From: an uncultured bacterium | GTDB lineage: Bacteria; Myxococcota_A; UBA796; CAJQPC01 | Length of the DNA: 54,064 bases | Direction: 5' to 3' | NCBI GenBank assembly: GCA_905480105.1 | Contig: CAJQPC010000015.1 | Coordinates: 1 to 54,064 of the forward strand | Made by a program: the position numbers and the translations under genes | Notes under the pieces: model-generated | What the model was told of the DNA's origin: nothing | The model's database searches: none | The model's input: the letters and a program-made list of their open reading frames with translations, nothing else | Shown here: one piece after another, positions 25,445-33,561 of the stretch | Layout: each line of letters starts with the position of its first letter | How positions within the stretch are numbered: position 1 is the stretch's first letter

Positions 25445-26704
25445 ATGGCTGACAACTTCAAGGTCGCTGACCTCTCTCTCGCCGAGGCCGGCAAGCTCAA
25501 GATCGAGTGGGCCGAGGCCCGCATGCCCGTCATGGCCGCTCTGCGCGAAAAGTACAGCAAGACCAAGCCCCTGGCTGGTCAGCGTATCGCCGGCTGCCTG
25601 CACGTCACCAAGGAGACTGCGGTCCTGATCCGCACCTTGGCTGCCGCTGGCGCCGAGATCTCCTGGTCGGGCTGCAACCCCCTGAGCACCAGCGATGAGA
25701 TTGCTGCCGCCTTGGCTGCAGAAGGCGTCTCCATGTACGCATGGCACGGCCTGAACACCGAAGAGTTCTACTGGTGCATCGACCGCACCTTGGACTTCAA
25801 GCCCACCCTGACCTTGGACGACGGCGCCGACCTGATCACCCGCGTTCACACCCACTACCCCGAGCTGTGTGCGGACGTGATCGGCGGAACCGAAGAGACC
25901 ACCACCGGTGTTCACCGCCTTCGCGCGATGAGCAAGGCTGGCGCCTTGAAGTACCCAGTGATGGCCATCAACGATGCCCAGACCAAGTGGGACTTTGACA
26001 ACGTCTACGGCACCGGCCAGTCCAGCCTGGACGGCATCATGCGCGCCACCTCGGTGCTGCTCGCGGGCAAGAACTTCGTCGTCTGCGGCTTTGGCCACTG
26101 TGGCAAGGGCGTCGCCATGCGCGCCAAGGGCATGGGCAGCCATGTCGCCGTGACCGAGATTCAGGCGACCGCTGCACTCAAGGCCACCTTGGAAGGCATG
26201 CAGGTCAAGACCATGGAGCAGGCCGCCTCTTGGGGCGACATCTTCATGACCGCCACCGGCATGAAGGACATCATCACCGGCAAGCACTTCGACGTGATGC
26301 GCGATGGCGCCATCATCTGCAACACCGGTCACTACGACTGCGAGATCAACCTGGGCGAGCTCGAGGCGCGGGCCAAGAGTAAGCGCGTCGTGCGCGACAA
26401 CCTGGAAGAGTACGTGATGCAGGACGGGCGCCGCATCTATGTCATCGGTCAGGGCCGCTTGGTCAACCTCTCCGCCGCTGAGGGTCACCCCTCCGAGGTG
26501 ATGGACATGTCCTTCGCCAACCAGGTGCTGGGCATGGTTCACATGGCCGAGCAGGGCAAGGACCTGGAGATCAAGGTGCACGACATCACCGACGAGCAGG
26601 ATCAGATGCTCGCGCTGACCAAGCTGCACACCATGGGTCTGGAGATCGACAAGCTCACCCCAGCCCAGGTCAAGTACCAGGACGAGTACCTCGAAGGAAC
26701 TTGA
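25445..26704 (+). CDS. ahcY: Adenosylhomocysteinase
   Basis: Hydrolyses S-adenosylhomocysteine to adenosine and homocysteine, keeping methylation reactions running. The 419-residue protein shows CLHVTKETAVLI, DDGADL, GTEETTTGV, NDAQTKWDFDN (catalytic Lys and Asp), the NAD motif GFGHCGKG, and the C-terminal YQDEYLEG. The human active-site Cys195 position is Thr here. GGAG is 8 bases before the ATG. Base composition at third positions is strongly C-rich, stronger than its neighbours, as expected for a highly expressed gene. I looked for an SAH riboswitch upstream and did not see one. Confidence 0.96.
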   Translation: MADNFKVADLSLAEAGKLKIEWAEARMPVMAALREKYSKTKPLAGQRIAGCLHVTKETAVLIRTLAAAGAEISWSGCNPLSTSDEIAAALAAEGVSMYAWHGLNTEEFYWCIDRTLDFKPTLTLDDGADLITRVHTHYPELCADVIGGTEETTTGVHRLRAMSKAGALKYPVMAINDAQTKWDFDNVYGTGQSSLDGIMRATSVLLAGKNFVVCGFGHCGKGVAMRAKGMGSHVAVTEIQATAALKATLEGMQVKTMEQAASWGDIFMTATGMKDIITGKHFDVMRDGAIICNTGHYDCEINLGELEARAKSKRVVRDNLEEYVMQDGRRIYVIGQGRLVNLSAAEGHPSEVMDMSFANQVLGMVHMAEQGKDLEIKVHDITDEQDQMLALTKLHTMGLEIDKLTPAQVKYQDEYLEGT

Positions 26705-26731
26705 TTCTTCGGCCGCTTGTGCCTTGAACAT

Positions 26732-26755
26732 GGGTCGGTCCTTCGGGGCCGGCCT
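26732..26755 (+). terminator. UUCG-capped hairpin after ahcY, candidate terminator
   Basis: GGTCGGTCC at 26733-26741 and GGGCCGGCC at 26746-26754 pair fully (two G-U pairs) around a TTCG tetraloop closed by C-G, and a further G-U pair can extend it. The stem starts 28 bases after the ahcY stop. There is no clean T run after it, so it may be an mRNA-stabilising 3' end instead of an intrinsic terminator. Confidence 0.55.
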
Positions 26756-26876
26756 GTGTTGCTCTGGGGGTTCAGGGACACCCATGTCGCGGATCCCGGA
26801 CATCTACTGGGCCAAGTTGCCGAAATCAGGTGTTGGCACGTCCCCTGCAACGAATGGGGTACCACCCGAGGTCACC

Positions 26877-27704
26877 ATGTTTTCCCTCCTGCTCTCTCTC
26901 GCATCGTCCGATGCTCAAGCCTGTAGCCCCGCGCTTTCCGAAGAAGTGCGCAGCTTCCCAGAGTGGGGTGCCCAAGGGATTGGAGTGGACAGTAGAATCC
27001 TGCTGCAGGTCGGCGTGGACCGCCTGCAGGACCCCGATGGCTTGGACCTGGATGTGCGCGACGCCGAGGGGGAGCTGATCGCCGGCCAGGTCGAGGTCAT
27101 CTTCAGCACGGGCACGCAGCCAAGCCTGGTGAGCTTCAGCTTTGTGGCGGAGAACGAACTGCCCGCCAACAGCGAGATTCGGGCCACTGTCATTGGGGTG
27201 TCTGAGGGGGATGAGCTGGTGCCCGCCAGCGTGCTCTTTGAGACCGGAGCTGCGCAGGCGCGGCGGAACATTGCCGATGTTGAGCTGATGAGCTGGGTCC
27301 TGACGCCGCAGGACGAGTGCTGGGGCGAGCGAGACCAGGTGGAGCTGGGCATCTACGGTCCTGGAACGGGCGAGGCGGTCTACGTCTTTGCCCTGGACCA
27401 GTACAACGAGCCCACGGAGGAGGTCTTGGGTGTCTTTCTGGCCGACGAGCAGGCTACGGTGAGCCTCACACTTCCCGTCCAGTCCGCTTGCATGGCCATC
27501 GTGACCGAGCAAGCCGACGGATTTCAGGAGGCGCCCTACATCGTGTGTGAGTACGCGTTCTTGGACGAAGGGTTCGAGTGTGGCACTTCCACCGACATTC
27601 CTCGTGGCGGCTGCTCTACCGGTGGTGGTCCTGCCGGGCTGTTTGCGGGCCTGATCGGCTTGTTGGGCTTGCTGCGTCGGCGCCGCGCCTACTCGGTCGC
27701 CTGA
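26877..27704 (+). CDS. Secreted protein with MYXO-CTERM-like sorting tail
   Basis: A 275-residue exported protein. Starting at the ATG at 26877, with GAGG 5 bases upstream, gives a short signal peptide ending DAQA. The body is acidic and beta-rich, with cysteines that could pair. The C-terminus is GGCSTGGGPAGLFAGLIGLL followed by arginines: a Cys-Ser motif, Gly-rich hydrophobic helix and Arg cluster, which is the MYXO-CTERM pattern of surface-sorted myxobacterial proteins. The frame is open upstream to 26724, but that part includes the hairpin region and looks non-coding. Function unknown. Confidence 0.8.
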   Translation: MFSLLLSLASSDAQACSPALSEEVRSFPEWGAQGIGVDSRILLQVGVDRLQDPDGLDLDVRDAEGELIAGQVEVIFSTGTQPSLVSFSFVAENELPANSEIRATVIGVSEGDELVPASVLFETGAAQARRNIADVELMSWVLTPQDECWGERDQVELGIYGPGTGEAVYVFALDQYNEPTEEVLGVFLADEQATVSLTLPVQSACMAIVTEQADGFQEAPYIVCEYAFLDEGFECGTSTDIPRGGCSTGGGPAGLFAGLIGLLGLLRRRRAYSVA

Positions 27705-27758
27705 CGCGGGTGGCCAGTGGGTTATGTTCCTGCGCCAACGAATAGCAGGAGAGCCCAC

Positions 27759-28271
27759 ATGGCCAACCCCGTCGCCGTCTTCGACACATCCGAAGGCACC
27801 ATCCGTGCTGAGATCTACGAGGCTGAGATGCCCATCACCGCGGGCAACTTCATCAAGCTCATTGAGAAGGGCTACTACGACGGCTTGCACTTCCATCGGG
27901 TCATCCCGGGCTTTATGTGCCAGTTCGGCTGCCCCAAGTCCAAGGACCCCACCAGCCGCGCTGCGGGTACCGGTGGCCCTGGCTACAACATCCAGGACGA
28001 GTTCCTGGAGACCGCCAAGTTCAGCAATGAGCCCGGCACCCTGAGCATGGCCAACACTGGCCGTCCAAACTCCGGCGGCAGCCAGTTCTTCCTGAACACC
28101 ACCCACAACGCCTTTCTGGACTGGTTCGACCGGAGCACCCCCAGCCAGCACCCCGTGTTTGGCAAGGTGACCGATGGAATGGACGTGGTCAAGAAGCTCG
28201 AAAGCTTCGGCAGCCGCGCCGGCGCCACCTCCAAGCCTCTCAAGATGAACAGCGTCACTCTCGAGCGCTGA
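27759..28271 (+). CDS. Peptidyl-prolyl cis-trans isomerase, cyclophilin type
   Basis: A 170-residue cytoplasmic cyclophilin. Active-site segments are [31 protein letters not shown] and [14 protein letters not shown]. It accelerates proline isomerisation during protein folding. No signal peptide, so a PpiB-type enzyme. AGGAG lies 8 bases before the ATG at 27759; the earlier in-frame start at 27717 would precede the ribosome-binding site. Ends at a hairpin terminator. Confidence 0.93.
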   Translation: MANPVAVFDTSEGTIRAEIYEAEMPITAGNFIKLIEKGYYDGLHFHRVIPGFMCQFGCPKSKDPTSRAAGTGGPGYNIQDEFLETAKFSNEPGTLSMANTGRPNSGGSQFFLNTTHNAFLDWFDRSTPSQHPVFGKVTDGMDVVKKLESFGSRAGATSKPLKMNSVTLER

Positions 28272-28292
28272 TCTCTGAGCTTAGGCTCGATG

Positions 28293-28325
28293 CGGGGAGT
28301 CCAGTGATGGTCTCCCCGTTTCTCC
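28293..28325 (+). terminator. Intrinsic terminator after the cyclophilin gene
   Basis: CGGGGAG at 28293-28299 and CTCCCCG at 28312-28318 form a perfect 7-bp stem with a 12-base loop, followed by TTTCTCCT. The position, 22 bases after the stop codon, and the GC-rich stem with a pyrimidine tail fit Rho-independent termination, though the T run is short. Confidence 0.6.
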
Positions 28326-28380
28326 TCTGGGGATTGCTGTCCTGTTGCTGGCAGCCCCCGCCAGGCGGGTAGGCCCTGGG

Positions 28381-29157
28381 TCAGCGCTTGTACCCAAAGA
28401 CCTGATGGTTCAGCTCAAATCCAGCCCGGCGTGCATTCCGCTCTGTGCCGCCGCCAGGTTCGGAGCCGATGAGCGCATAGGCTGCGCCTCGCTCTAAAGC
28501 CATGTCCAAGCGCCGGTTGATGAGTGCGCCCTGTAGGCCTTGTTTGCGGAACTCAGGCAGCGTGGCGCCCCCGAAGAGTACGCTGCTCTGCTCGTAGAAC
28601 TCCACCCCGCCGCTGGCAGCCAGTGCGCCTTCCCAGAAGACCAACAGGCAGACGGCGCGGGGGGAACACGCCACGCGGCGGGCGATCGCTATGGCGCCTT
28701 GGGACGGGGTCTCATGGGGGTTGAAACCATGGCACTGGGCCTGAACCCACTGCTCCAAGTGCTCCGAGTTTTTGGGGTCCACGCGGGTGAAGGAGATGCG
28801 GTTTGAGCGCATCCCCAAGGGTTCCCTGAGGGGACGCATCAGGACCTTTTCCCTGTCGTAGAACCGGAACCCAGCGGAGCTCAGGCTGTGCACCCAGTTC
28901 GGATCCGCACCCTCCGGCACCTGGATGCGCGGCACCCGGCCACGGGAGACGTAGTAGTCGACAAGCTCTTGCACCCTGACATCTGGCTCTGGGCCGTGCA
29001 TGCCCAGCCCCACGGCGTAGTCGGCCCAGGACCCCAATGTGTCGGCGACCAACCACCCCTTGGCCAAGGCTTGCCCGCTTGGTCCGCCCACTTCTTGCAG
29101 TACGCGAACCAACCGGCGGGCATCGCGCTGAGCGATTTTCTTTTTTGCGCCAAGCAC
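28381..29157 (-). CDS. GNAT-family acetyltransferase-like protein
   Basis: A 258-residue protein. The C-terminal half has the GNAT fold signature: a beta-strand with ASGGVEFYEQ, then the acetyl-CoA segment TLPEFRKQGLQGALINRRL (motif A, Q/R-x-x-G-x-x-G/A variant) and the final RNARRAGFEL strand-helix. The N-terminal half (1-120) is less clear and may be a second, degenerate GNAT unit. The substrate is unknown. The GTG start directly abuts the stop of the small gene upstream (TGAGTG). Confidence 0.7.
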   Translation of the reverse strand: MLGAKKKIAQRDARRLVRVLQEVGGPSGQALAKGWLVADTLGSWADYAVGLGMHGPEPDVRVQELVDYYVSRGRVPRIQVPEGADPNWVHSLSSAGFRFYDREKVLMRPLREPLGMRSNRISFTRVDPKNSEHLEQWVQAQCHGFNPHETPSQGAIAIARRVACSPRAVCLLVFWEGALAASGGVEFYEQSSVLFGGATLPEFRKQGLQGALINRRLDMALERGAAYALIGSEPGGGTERNARRAGFELNHQVFGYKR

Positions 29158-29358
29158 TCAGAACTTCTCGGCGCTCGCCCGCTCCAGGATGATCTGGTAG
29201 GCAGGTGGAAAAGGGGCCTGCAGCAAGCAGCCAGGCTGGATGTAGATGCAGATGTCCGCGTAGGTGCGTGCCTCGACGGGGCTCACGCGGCGGTGGATGT
29301 GGTGTGGGCGCAAGTCGTCGGGATGGGCAATGCCTGCGCAAGGTCGAAGCTCGGCCAA
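29158..29358 (-). CDS. Small protein of unknown function between cysC and the GNAT gene
   Basis: A 66-codon frame with a TTG start 5 bases after the cysC stop and a stop that abuts the GNAT start codon. This tight fit on both sides is the main reason to call it real. An internal GTG would give 42 residues. The sequence has HPDDLRPHHIHRRVSPVEAR and two cysteines (DICIYIQPGC) but no recognised family, signal or membrane segment. An AAGGGG immediately before the TTG is badly spaced, so coupling to cysC would be needed. Confidence 0.45.
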   Translation of the reverse strand: MAELRPCAGIAHPDDLRPHHIHRRVSPVEARTYADICIYIQPGCLLQAPFPPAYQIILERASAEKF

Positions 29359-29363
29359 CCCCT

Positions 29364-29972
29364 TCAGCTCACAAAGCCGTTCGCCACCAAATAGTCCACC
29401 ACCTGCTGCGCGCAGGCATCCACGTCCTTCTCGGCGGTCTTGATGCGGATCTCAGGATTCAATGGGGCCTCGTACGGGGCATCAATGCCGGTGAATCCCT
29501 TGATCTCACCAGCGCGAGCCTTCTTGTAGAGTCCCTTGGGGTCACGGGCCTCACAGACCTCGACCGGGGTGTCCACAAAGACCTCGATGAAGGTGCCTGC
29601 GGGAAGCTTCTCGCGGCAAGCATCCCGGCCGGCCCGGTAGGGGGAGATAAATGCGGTGCACACCAGGACGGAGGCGTCGGCGAAGAGCTTGGCGACCTTG
29701 GAGATGCGGCGGATGTTCTCCTTTCTATCCTCTGGGGCAAATCCCAAGTCGGAGTTCAGGCCGAAGCGCACGTTGTCGCCATCCAGTCCGTAAACAAAGG
29801 CCCCGCGCTCCAGGAGCATCTGCTCCACGCGACGGCTCACGGTGCTCTTGCCCGAGCCGCTCAAGCCGGTGAACCACATCACGGCACCCTTTTGGCCAGT
29901 GGCTGCGCTGCGCTGGGCGGCGCTGACGTTGGCGTCGTGCCAGGTGATGTTCTGGGAGGTGGGCTTGGCCAT
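29364..29972 (-). CDS. cysC: Adenylyl-sulfate kinase
   Basis: Phosphorylates adenosine 5'-phosphosulfate (APS) to PAPS. The 202-residue protein has the Walker A loop GLSGSGKST at 36-44, [15 protein letters not shown], the lid [10 protein letters not shown], and [18 protein letters not shown]. No cysD, cysN or PAPS reductase gene lies in the window, so APS must come from another locus. PAPS could serve sulfation or sulfate assimilation. First gene of a three-gene minus-strand run with the small gene and the GNAT gene. Confidence 0.94.
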   Translation of the reverse strand: MAKPTSQNITWHDANVSAAQRSAATGQKGAVMWFTGLSGSGKSTVSRRVEQMLLERGAFVYGLDGDNVRFGLNSDLGFAPEDRKENIRRISKVAKLFADASVLVCTAFISPYRAGRDACREKLPAGTFIEVFVDTPVEVCEARDPKGLYKKARAGEIKGFTGIDAPYEAPLNPEIRIKTAEKDVDACAQQVVDYLVANGFVS

Positions 29973-30000
29973 GGGACATCCAGCTTGGGTGCCGTTGTCC

Positions 30001-31512
30001 TTAACCGCTCAGACCGTCTGCAACCGTGTGGCCTACGAGCAGGCCCATGGCCATGACGGTGACCTGCGGATTCACGCCCAGTGCCTCGGGGAAGGTGCTT
30101 GCGTCGGCGACGCTTAGGTTGTCCCAGCCCCACACGCGCCCTTGCACGTCCAAAACAGAGGATTCTGGGTCACTCCCGATTCGGCAGGTCCCCATTGGGT
30201 GAGAGCTGGTGCTCATGATGCGGTGGAAGGGCACGTCCTCGTGCAGCGCGGCGCGTACCTGGTCCATGTTGCGCACCAGGCCGGCACCGACGATGGGCAG
30301 GACTTGGTACTCGGCTCCTGCGGCAAAGAAGACCTCACAGACGGTCTCCAGGCCGCGAAGTAGGGTCTTGCGGTCCCCATCACCGAACTCAAAGAACACC
30401 CCGTCCTGGGTCACCCGTGCCTCGGTGTCTTCGTCGTGCACCAGCACCCCTGCAAGGGCGAGCATGGGCAGATCGGCCATGACTCGGTTTAGCTCTTCGC
30501 CTAGCTCCAAGGGCATGGCGATGAAGTTGGCGTCTGGGGTGAGGGTGGCGGTCTCCATCAGGAAGCCCTCCTCCCAACGGTCCACCCAGTACCCCTGGCT
30601 GACCCCCCGCCAGTGCTCTATGACTTCTGGCATCTTGGCGAACACGCCGGTTGCGGGGTGCAGGCGCAAGTGGTGGCCGAGGTGCTCGCTCTCGCTCAGA
30701 CCGTTCTTCATCAGAAAACGGGGGCTGCCGAAGCTGCCACCGGAGAGGATGACGTGCTTGGCTTTGACACGCCAGGTGCCGGTGGGCTCCTGGGAGTGCG
30801 GGTCCATGATTTCGCCCATGACCGCCGTGATCTTGCTGCCCTTGCTCGTGACGCTGGATGCCCTACAGTCGGCGTATACCCCAACCTCTCCCGCAAGCAG
30901 GGCCTTGGCTAAGAAGGAGCGATCCGCACTCCATTTTCCGCCACTGGGGCAGCCGAGTTGGCACACGCCACACCCCACGCATCCTGGTGCCGACCTGGGC
31001 ATGAACGCCCCGCCACTCCACCCCAGCTTCTCCATTCCTTCGGCGAAGATGGTGTTGTTGCGGCCCTGGACTTGCATGGGATTTACGCCGACACGGAGGG
31101 TGTCCATCACCTCGTCTAAGTAGGCCGAAAAGTGCTCTTTCGGGTCAAAGTCGTAGCGCTCTCGCCAGCCGTCCAGCAGAGCGTCGGGGGTGCGAAAGCT
31201 GATCGCGGAGTTGATCAGGGTGGAGCCGCCCACACCCCGTCCACCGTTGATGGGCATCCAGCCGTTGCCCAGGGCCACGCGGTTGCCGCGCTCAGCGTAG
31301 ATGTGCCGGAAGGCGAAGGCGTTGGAGGCCTTGAAGTCACCGGGGTTCCAGTGCTTGCCTGCTTCGAACACGGCCACCCTGAATCCCCGCTCCGCCAGGC
31401 TCGAGGCCGCAGCACAGCCGCCTGCGCCTGCCCCCAAGATCGCCACGTCGCACTCCACCTCAAGGTGTCCGCCGTAGTCCGCTGAGCTGTGCTTGCCATG
31501 TTGCCAGTTCAC
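30001..31512 (-). CDS. GMC-family oxidoreductase, long-chain alcohol oxidase-like
   Basis: A 503-residue FAD enzyme. The dinucleotide motif [12 protein letters not shown] is at 25-36 and the GMC signature [13 protein letters not shown] follows. The cluster [17 protein letters not shown] near 180-196 is the Cys motif seen in plant-type fatty alcohol oxidases and related bacterial dehydrogenases. The C-terminal [11 protein letters not shown] and [10 protein letters not shown] hold the catalytic His-Asn pair. Probably oxidises a hydrophobic alcohol. The GTG start overlaps its small Tat-type partner gene by 4 bases (GTGA), as in membrane-bound dehydrogenases with a gluconate dehydrogenase gamma-like subunit. 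Confidence 0.85.
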   Translation of the reverse strand: MNWQHGKHSSADYGGHLEVECDVAILGAGAGGCAAASSLAERGFRVAVFEAGKHWNPGDFKASNAFAFRHIYAERGNRVALGNGWMPINGGRGVGGSTLINSAISFRTPDALLDGWRERYDFDPKEHFSAYLDEVMDTLRVGVNPMQVQGRNNTIFAEGMEKLGWSGGAFMPRSAPGCVGCGVCQLGCPSGGKWSADRSFLAKALLAGEVGVYADCRASSVTSKGSKITAVMGEIMDPHSQEPTGTWRVKAKHVILSGGSFGSPRFLMKNGLSESEHLGHHLRLHPATGVFAKMPEVIEHWRGVSQGYWVDRWEEGFLMETATLTPDANFIAMPLELGEELNRVMADLPMLALAGVLVHDEDTEARVTQDGVFFEFGDGDRKTLLRGLETVCEVFFAAGAEYQVLPIVGAGLVRNMDQVRAALHEDVPFHRIMSTSSHPMGTCRIGSDPESSVLDVQGRVWGWDNLSVADASTFPEALGVNPQVTVMAMGLLVGHTVADGLSG

Positions 31513-32030
31513 AAGGTCTCCCGGACGTGGCAGCGTGAGGAGAAGCCGATGGCGTCTTGGACCTCGGGGACATCGAAATAGGCGATGGCCAAGACCGACT
31601 TGAGCCCATCCAAAGACGCTCGGCGCGCCACATTCTCTTGCTTGCTCCAGTCCAGGAGCAGCTGAAGGCGCGCGCTCTGGTCGAGCTCCAAGAGGGAAGC
31701 TCCGAGAGAGAGTCGGGCGCCGATGTCCAAGCTCTTCAGCACGTAGCGTAGCGGCGTGGCTGCCTTGGGCAGAAGGAACTCGGCGAGCAGAGTGTCTACG
31801 CGCATCGCGCCGTCCACCTCGTCAAAGCTGGGTCCGATCGGGTTGCCCATGGGGAAGAGCGCCATGCCCAACGCAGAGACCCAGAGCAGCTCTCTCTGGC
31901 TGAGGGCCTGGGCGTGGGGGGCGGCATCCTCCAAGTTAAGGAACCAAGCAGCTCCTCCCGCGCTCAGAGCTGTGGCGATGAGCACGCTTCCTGCGATCAG
32001 ACGGCGGCGAGAGATCAGGGCTTGGGCCAA
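31509..32030 (-). CDS. Gluconate 2-dehydrogenase subunit 3-like protein with Tat signal
   Basis: A 173-residue protein with a twin-arginine signal (ISRRRLIAG, then a hydrophobic stretch with LIATALSAGGAAWF). The mature part, with LSQRELLWVSALGMALFP and VDTLLAEFLLP, resembles the small subunit that accompanies GMC or gluconate dehydrogenase large subunits. I infer that it guides or caps the GMC enzyme encoded immediately downstream, possibly co-exporting it by a hitch-hiker route, since the GMC protein has no signal peptide. Divergent from the gene at 32082. Confidence 0.68.
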   Translation of the reverse strand: MAQALISRRRLIAGSVLIATALSAGGAAWFLNLEDAAPHAQALSQRELLWVSALGMALFPMGNPIGPSFDEVDGAMRVDTLLAEFLLPKAATPLRYVLKSLDIGARLSLGASLLELDQSARLQLLLDWSKQENVARRASLDGLKSVLAIAYFDVPEVQDAIGFSSRCHVRETL

Positions 32031-32081
32031 TGGGCGCCTCCATCTTCAAGGTAACCTAGGCGACCTTCGGGAGAGGAGTGC

Positions 32082-33491
32082 ATGAGCAGCTTCCTGGAAC
32101 ACATGAGTGCTGAGCGCCAGAAGCTCTTCTGGGAGCTGGCCGAGCAGCGCCAGCTCTTGTCGGGCGAGGTCTTGATCAAGCGGGGGGACAGCAGCGCTGA
32201 CCTGTTCTATTTGCACTCAGGCAGACTGGAGGTTGTGGATAGATCTTCGCGTCCCGAGGCGGTCTTGAAGGTTCTGAGTCCGGGGAGTTTTGTTGGAGAG
32301 ATGGCCTTCATCACCAGTGAGCCCCGTTCAGAAACCGTACGCGCAGCGGACAATGCTGTGGTGCTCGCTTGGAAGTCAAGCACCCTGTCCGGTGCCCTGT
32401 CCGCCAACTTAGGCTTGGCCAGCGACTTTTACAGGGCCGTCGCATTGGTGGTCAGTCAGCGCCTGAACTACACCACCAAGGCCGCTAAGGTCGGGGCTTT
32501 GAGCGGCCCCATCCTGGTCGGTGGCCCAGTCACCGGAGCCCGAGAACTCGCGGAGCGACTCAAGGGCGGCCTGCTGGAAGTGGAGCGCTTGGTTCGTGCG
32601 GATCGCAGCGGCGCAGGTCCCGACAAGCTGGAAGAGGCCCAGAGAGAGTTGCGCGCCCAGCTGGACCAGGTGGTCTTTACTGGCAGCCGTCTCTTCGCGG
32701 GCTTGGGCCCCCGGGAGGTCGTCTCGGCTGGCGAACTGCTGCGCAACGAGCTGCAGCCTTACCTACTCCGCTCTCGAACCGGCCGCCTATGTGTTGAACA
32801 AGGTGGGGGGCGTGCTCGAATACTGGCGCACTTTGAGCTGGGAGAGCCCCGCGGAGCGGACCCCTTGGGGGTGCTCTTAGACCAGGAGCTGCTTCGCCTA
32901 CCCACCGCCTGCGCCCTTCGCGATCGTGGGATGATGACCGTCGCCGTGATTCAGGGTGTTCTTCCAGAGAGGGCCAGTCGCGTCCTACTCATCCCCGCTG
33001 GGGCTGGAACCACCAGCGCCAAGCTGGTGCCGATTATGGCGGCCAAGGGCGGCGAGATCACGGTTGCTGACTCAGATCGAGATGCCCTGGGTTCCATGAA
33101 CGCAGGTGCCAGTCTGGGCTCTGGCAAGATACGTATGAGGCTGGTGCACGAAGAACTCGGGCTGCTTGCGATTCAAGGGAGTAAAACCTTCTTTGGCCCC
33201 CAGGATGTCGTCGTGTTGGACGGATTGTTGGAATACCTGCCCATGCGGGTGCTGGCCCGCCTGTTGCCCACCCTGAAAAAGAGTATGGCCAAGGGAAGCA
33301 CGCTGGTGGTCAATCTCTTGGGGCCCACCCCTGACCGCATGCTCTTTGACCACCTGTTGGGGTGGCGCACGCTTCGTCGGCAGCCTCAGGAAGTCCTGGA
33401 GCTCATTGGGGAGCTGGGTTTTGTCTCAGGCCGCGTAGCAGTCGAGAGTGAAGCCGTCAGTGTGGTCTGCGCTCAGACTCCCACCCGATAA
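32082..33491 (+). CDS. Cyclic-nucleotide-binding domain fused to a methyltransferase-like domain
   Basis: A 469-residue protein. Residues about 10-130 are a cNMP-binding barrel (LIKRGDSSADLFYLHSGRLE, SPGSFVGEMAFI, with an Arg in SEPRSETVRA). There is no helix-turn-helix, so it is not a CRP-type transcription factor. From about 300 the sequence reads as a SAM-type Rossmann domain (VLLIPAGAGTTSAKL, then ITVADSDRDAL). The middle segment, with GVLLDQELLRLPTACALRDR, resembles proteins annotated as extracellular factor (3-hydroxypalmitate methyl ester) synthesis. A ligand-gated methyltransferase is my inference; motif I lacks the usual acidic start, so it may be non-catalytic. Confidence 0.65.
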   Translation: MSSFLEHMSAERQKLFWELAEQRQLLSGEVLIKRGDSSADLFYLHSGRLEVVDRSSRPEAVLKVLSPGSFVGEMAFITSEPRSETVRAADNAVVLAWKSSTLSGALSANLGLASDFYRAVALVVSQRLNYTTKAAKVGALSGPILVGGPVTGARELAERLKGGLLEVERLVRADRSGAGPDKLEEAQRELRAQLDQVVFTGSRLFAGLGPREVVSAGELLRNELQPYLLRSRTGRLCVEQGGGRARILAHFELGEPRGADPLGVLLDQELLRLPTACALRDRGMMTVAVIQGVLPERASRVLLIPAGAGTTSAKLVPIMAAKGGEITVADSDRDALGSMNAGASLGSGKIRMRLVHEELGLLAIQGSKTFFGPQDVVVLDGLLEYLPMRVLARLLPTLKKSMAKGSTLVVNLLGPTPDRMLFDHLLGWRTLRRQPQEVLELIGELGFVSGRVAVESEAVSVVCAQTPTR

Positions 33492-33561
33492 CGCTGCCTA
33501 AAGCGTGTTCCCCAATTTCCAGAGTGCAAGCTGTGGGACCTTCGCGGGTTAGGGGAGCATC

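Noticed and set aside
25430..26803. A 457-codon minus-strand open frame opposite ahcY
   Set aside because: Shadow of the highly biased codon use in ahcY; rich in His, Gly, Val and Ala without motifs.
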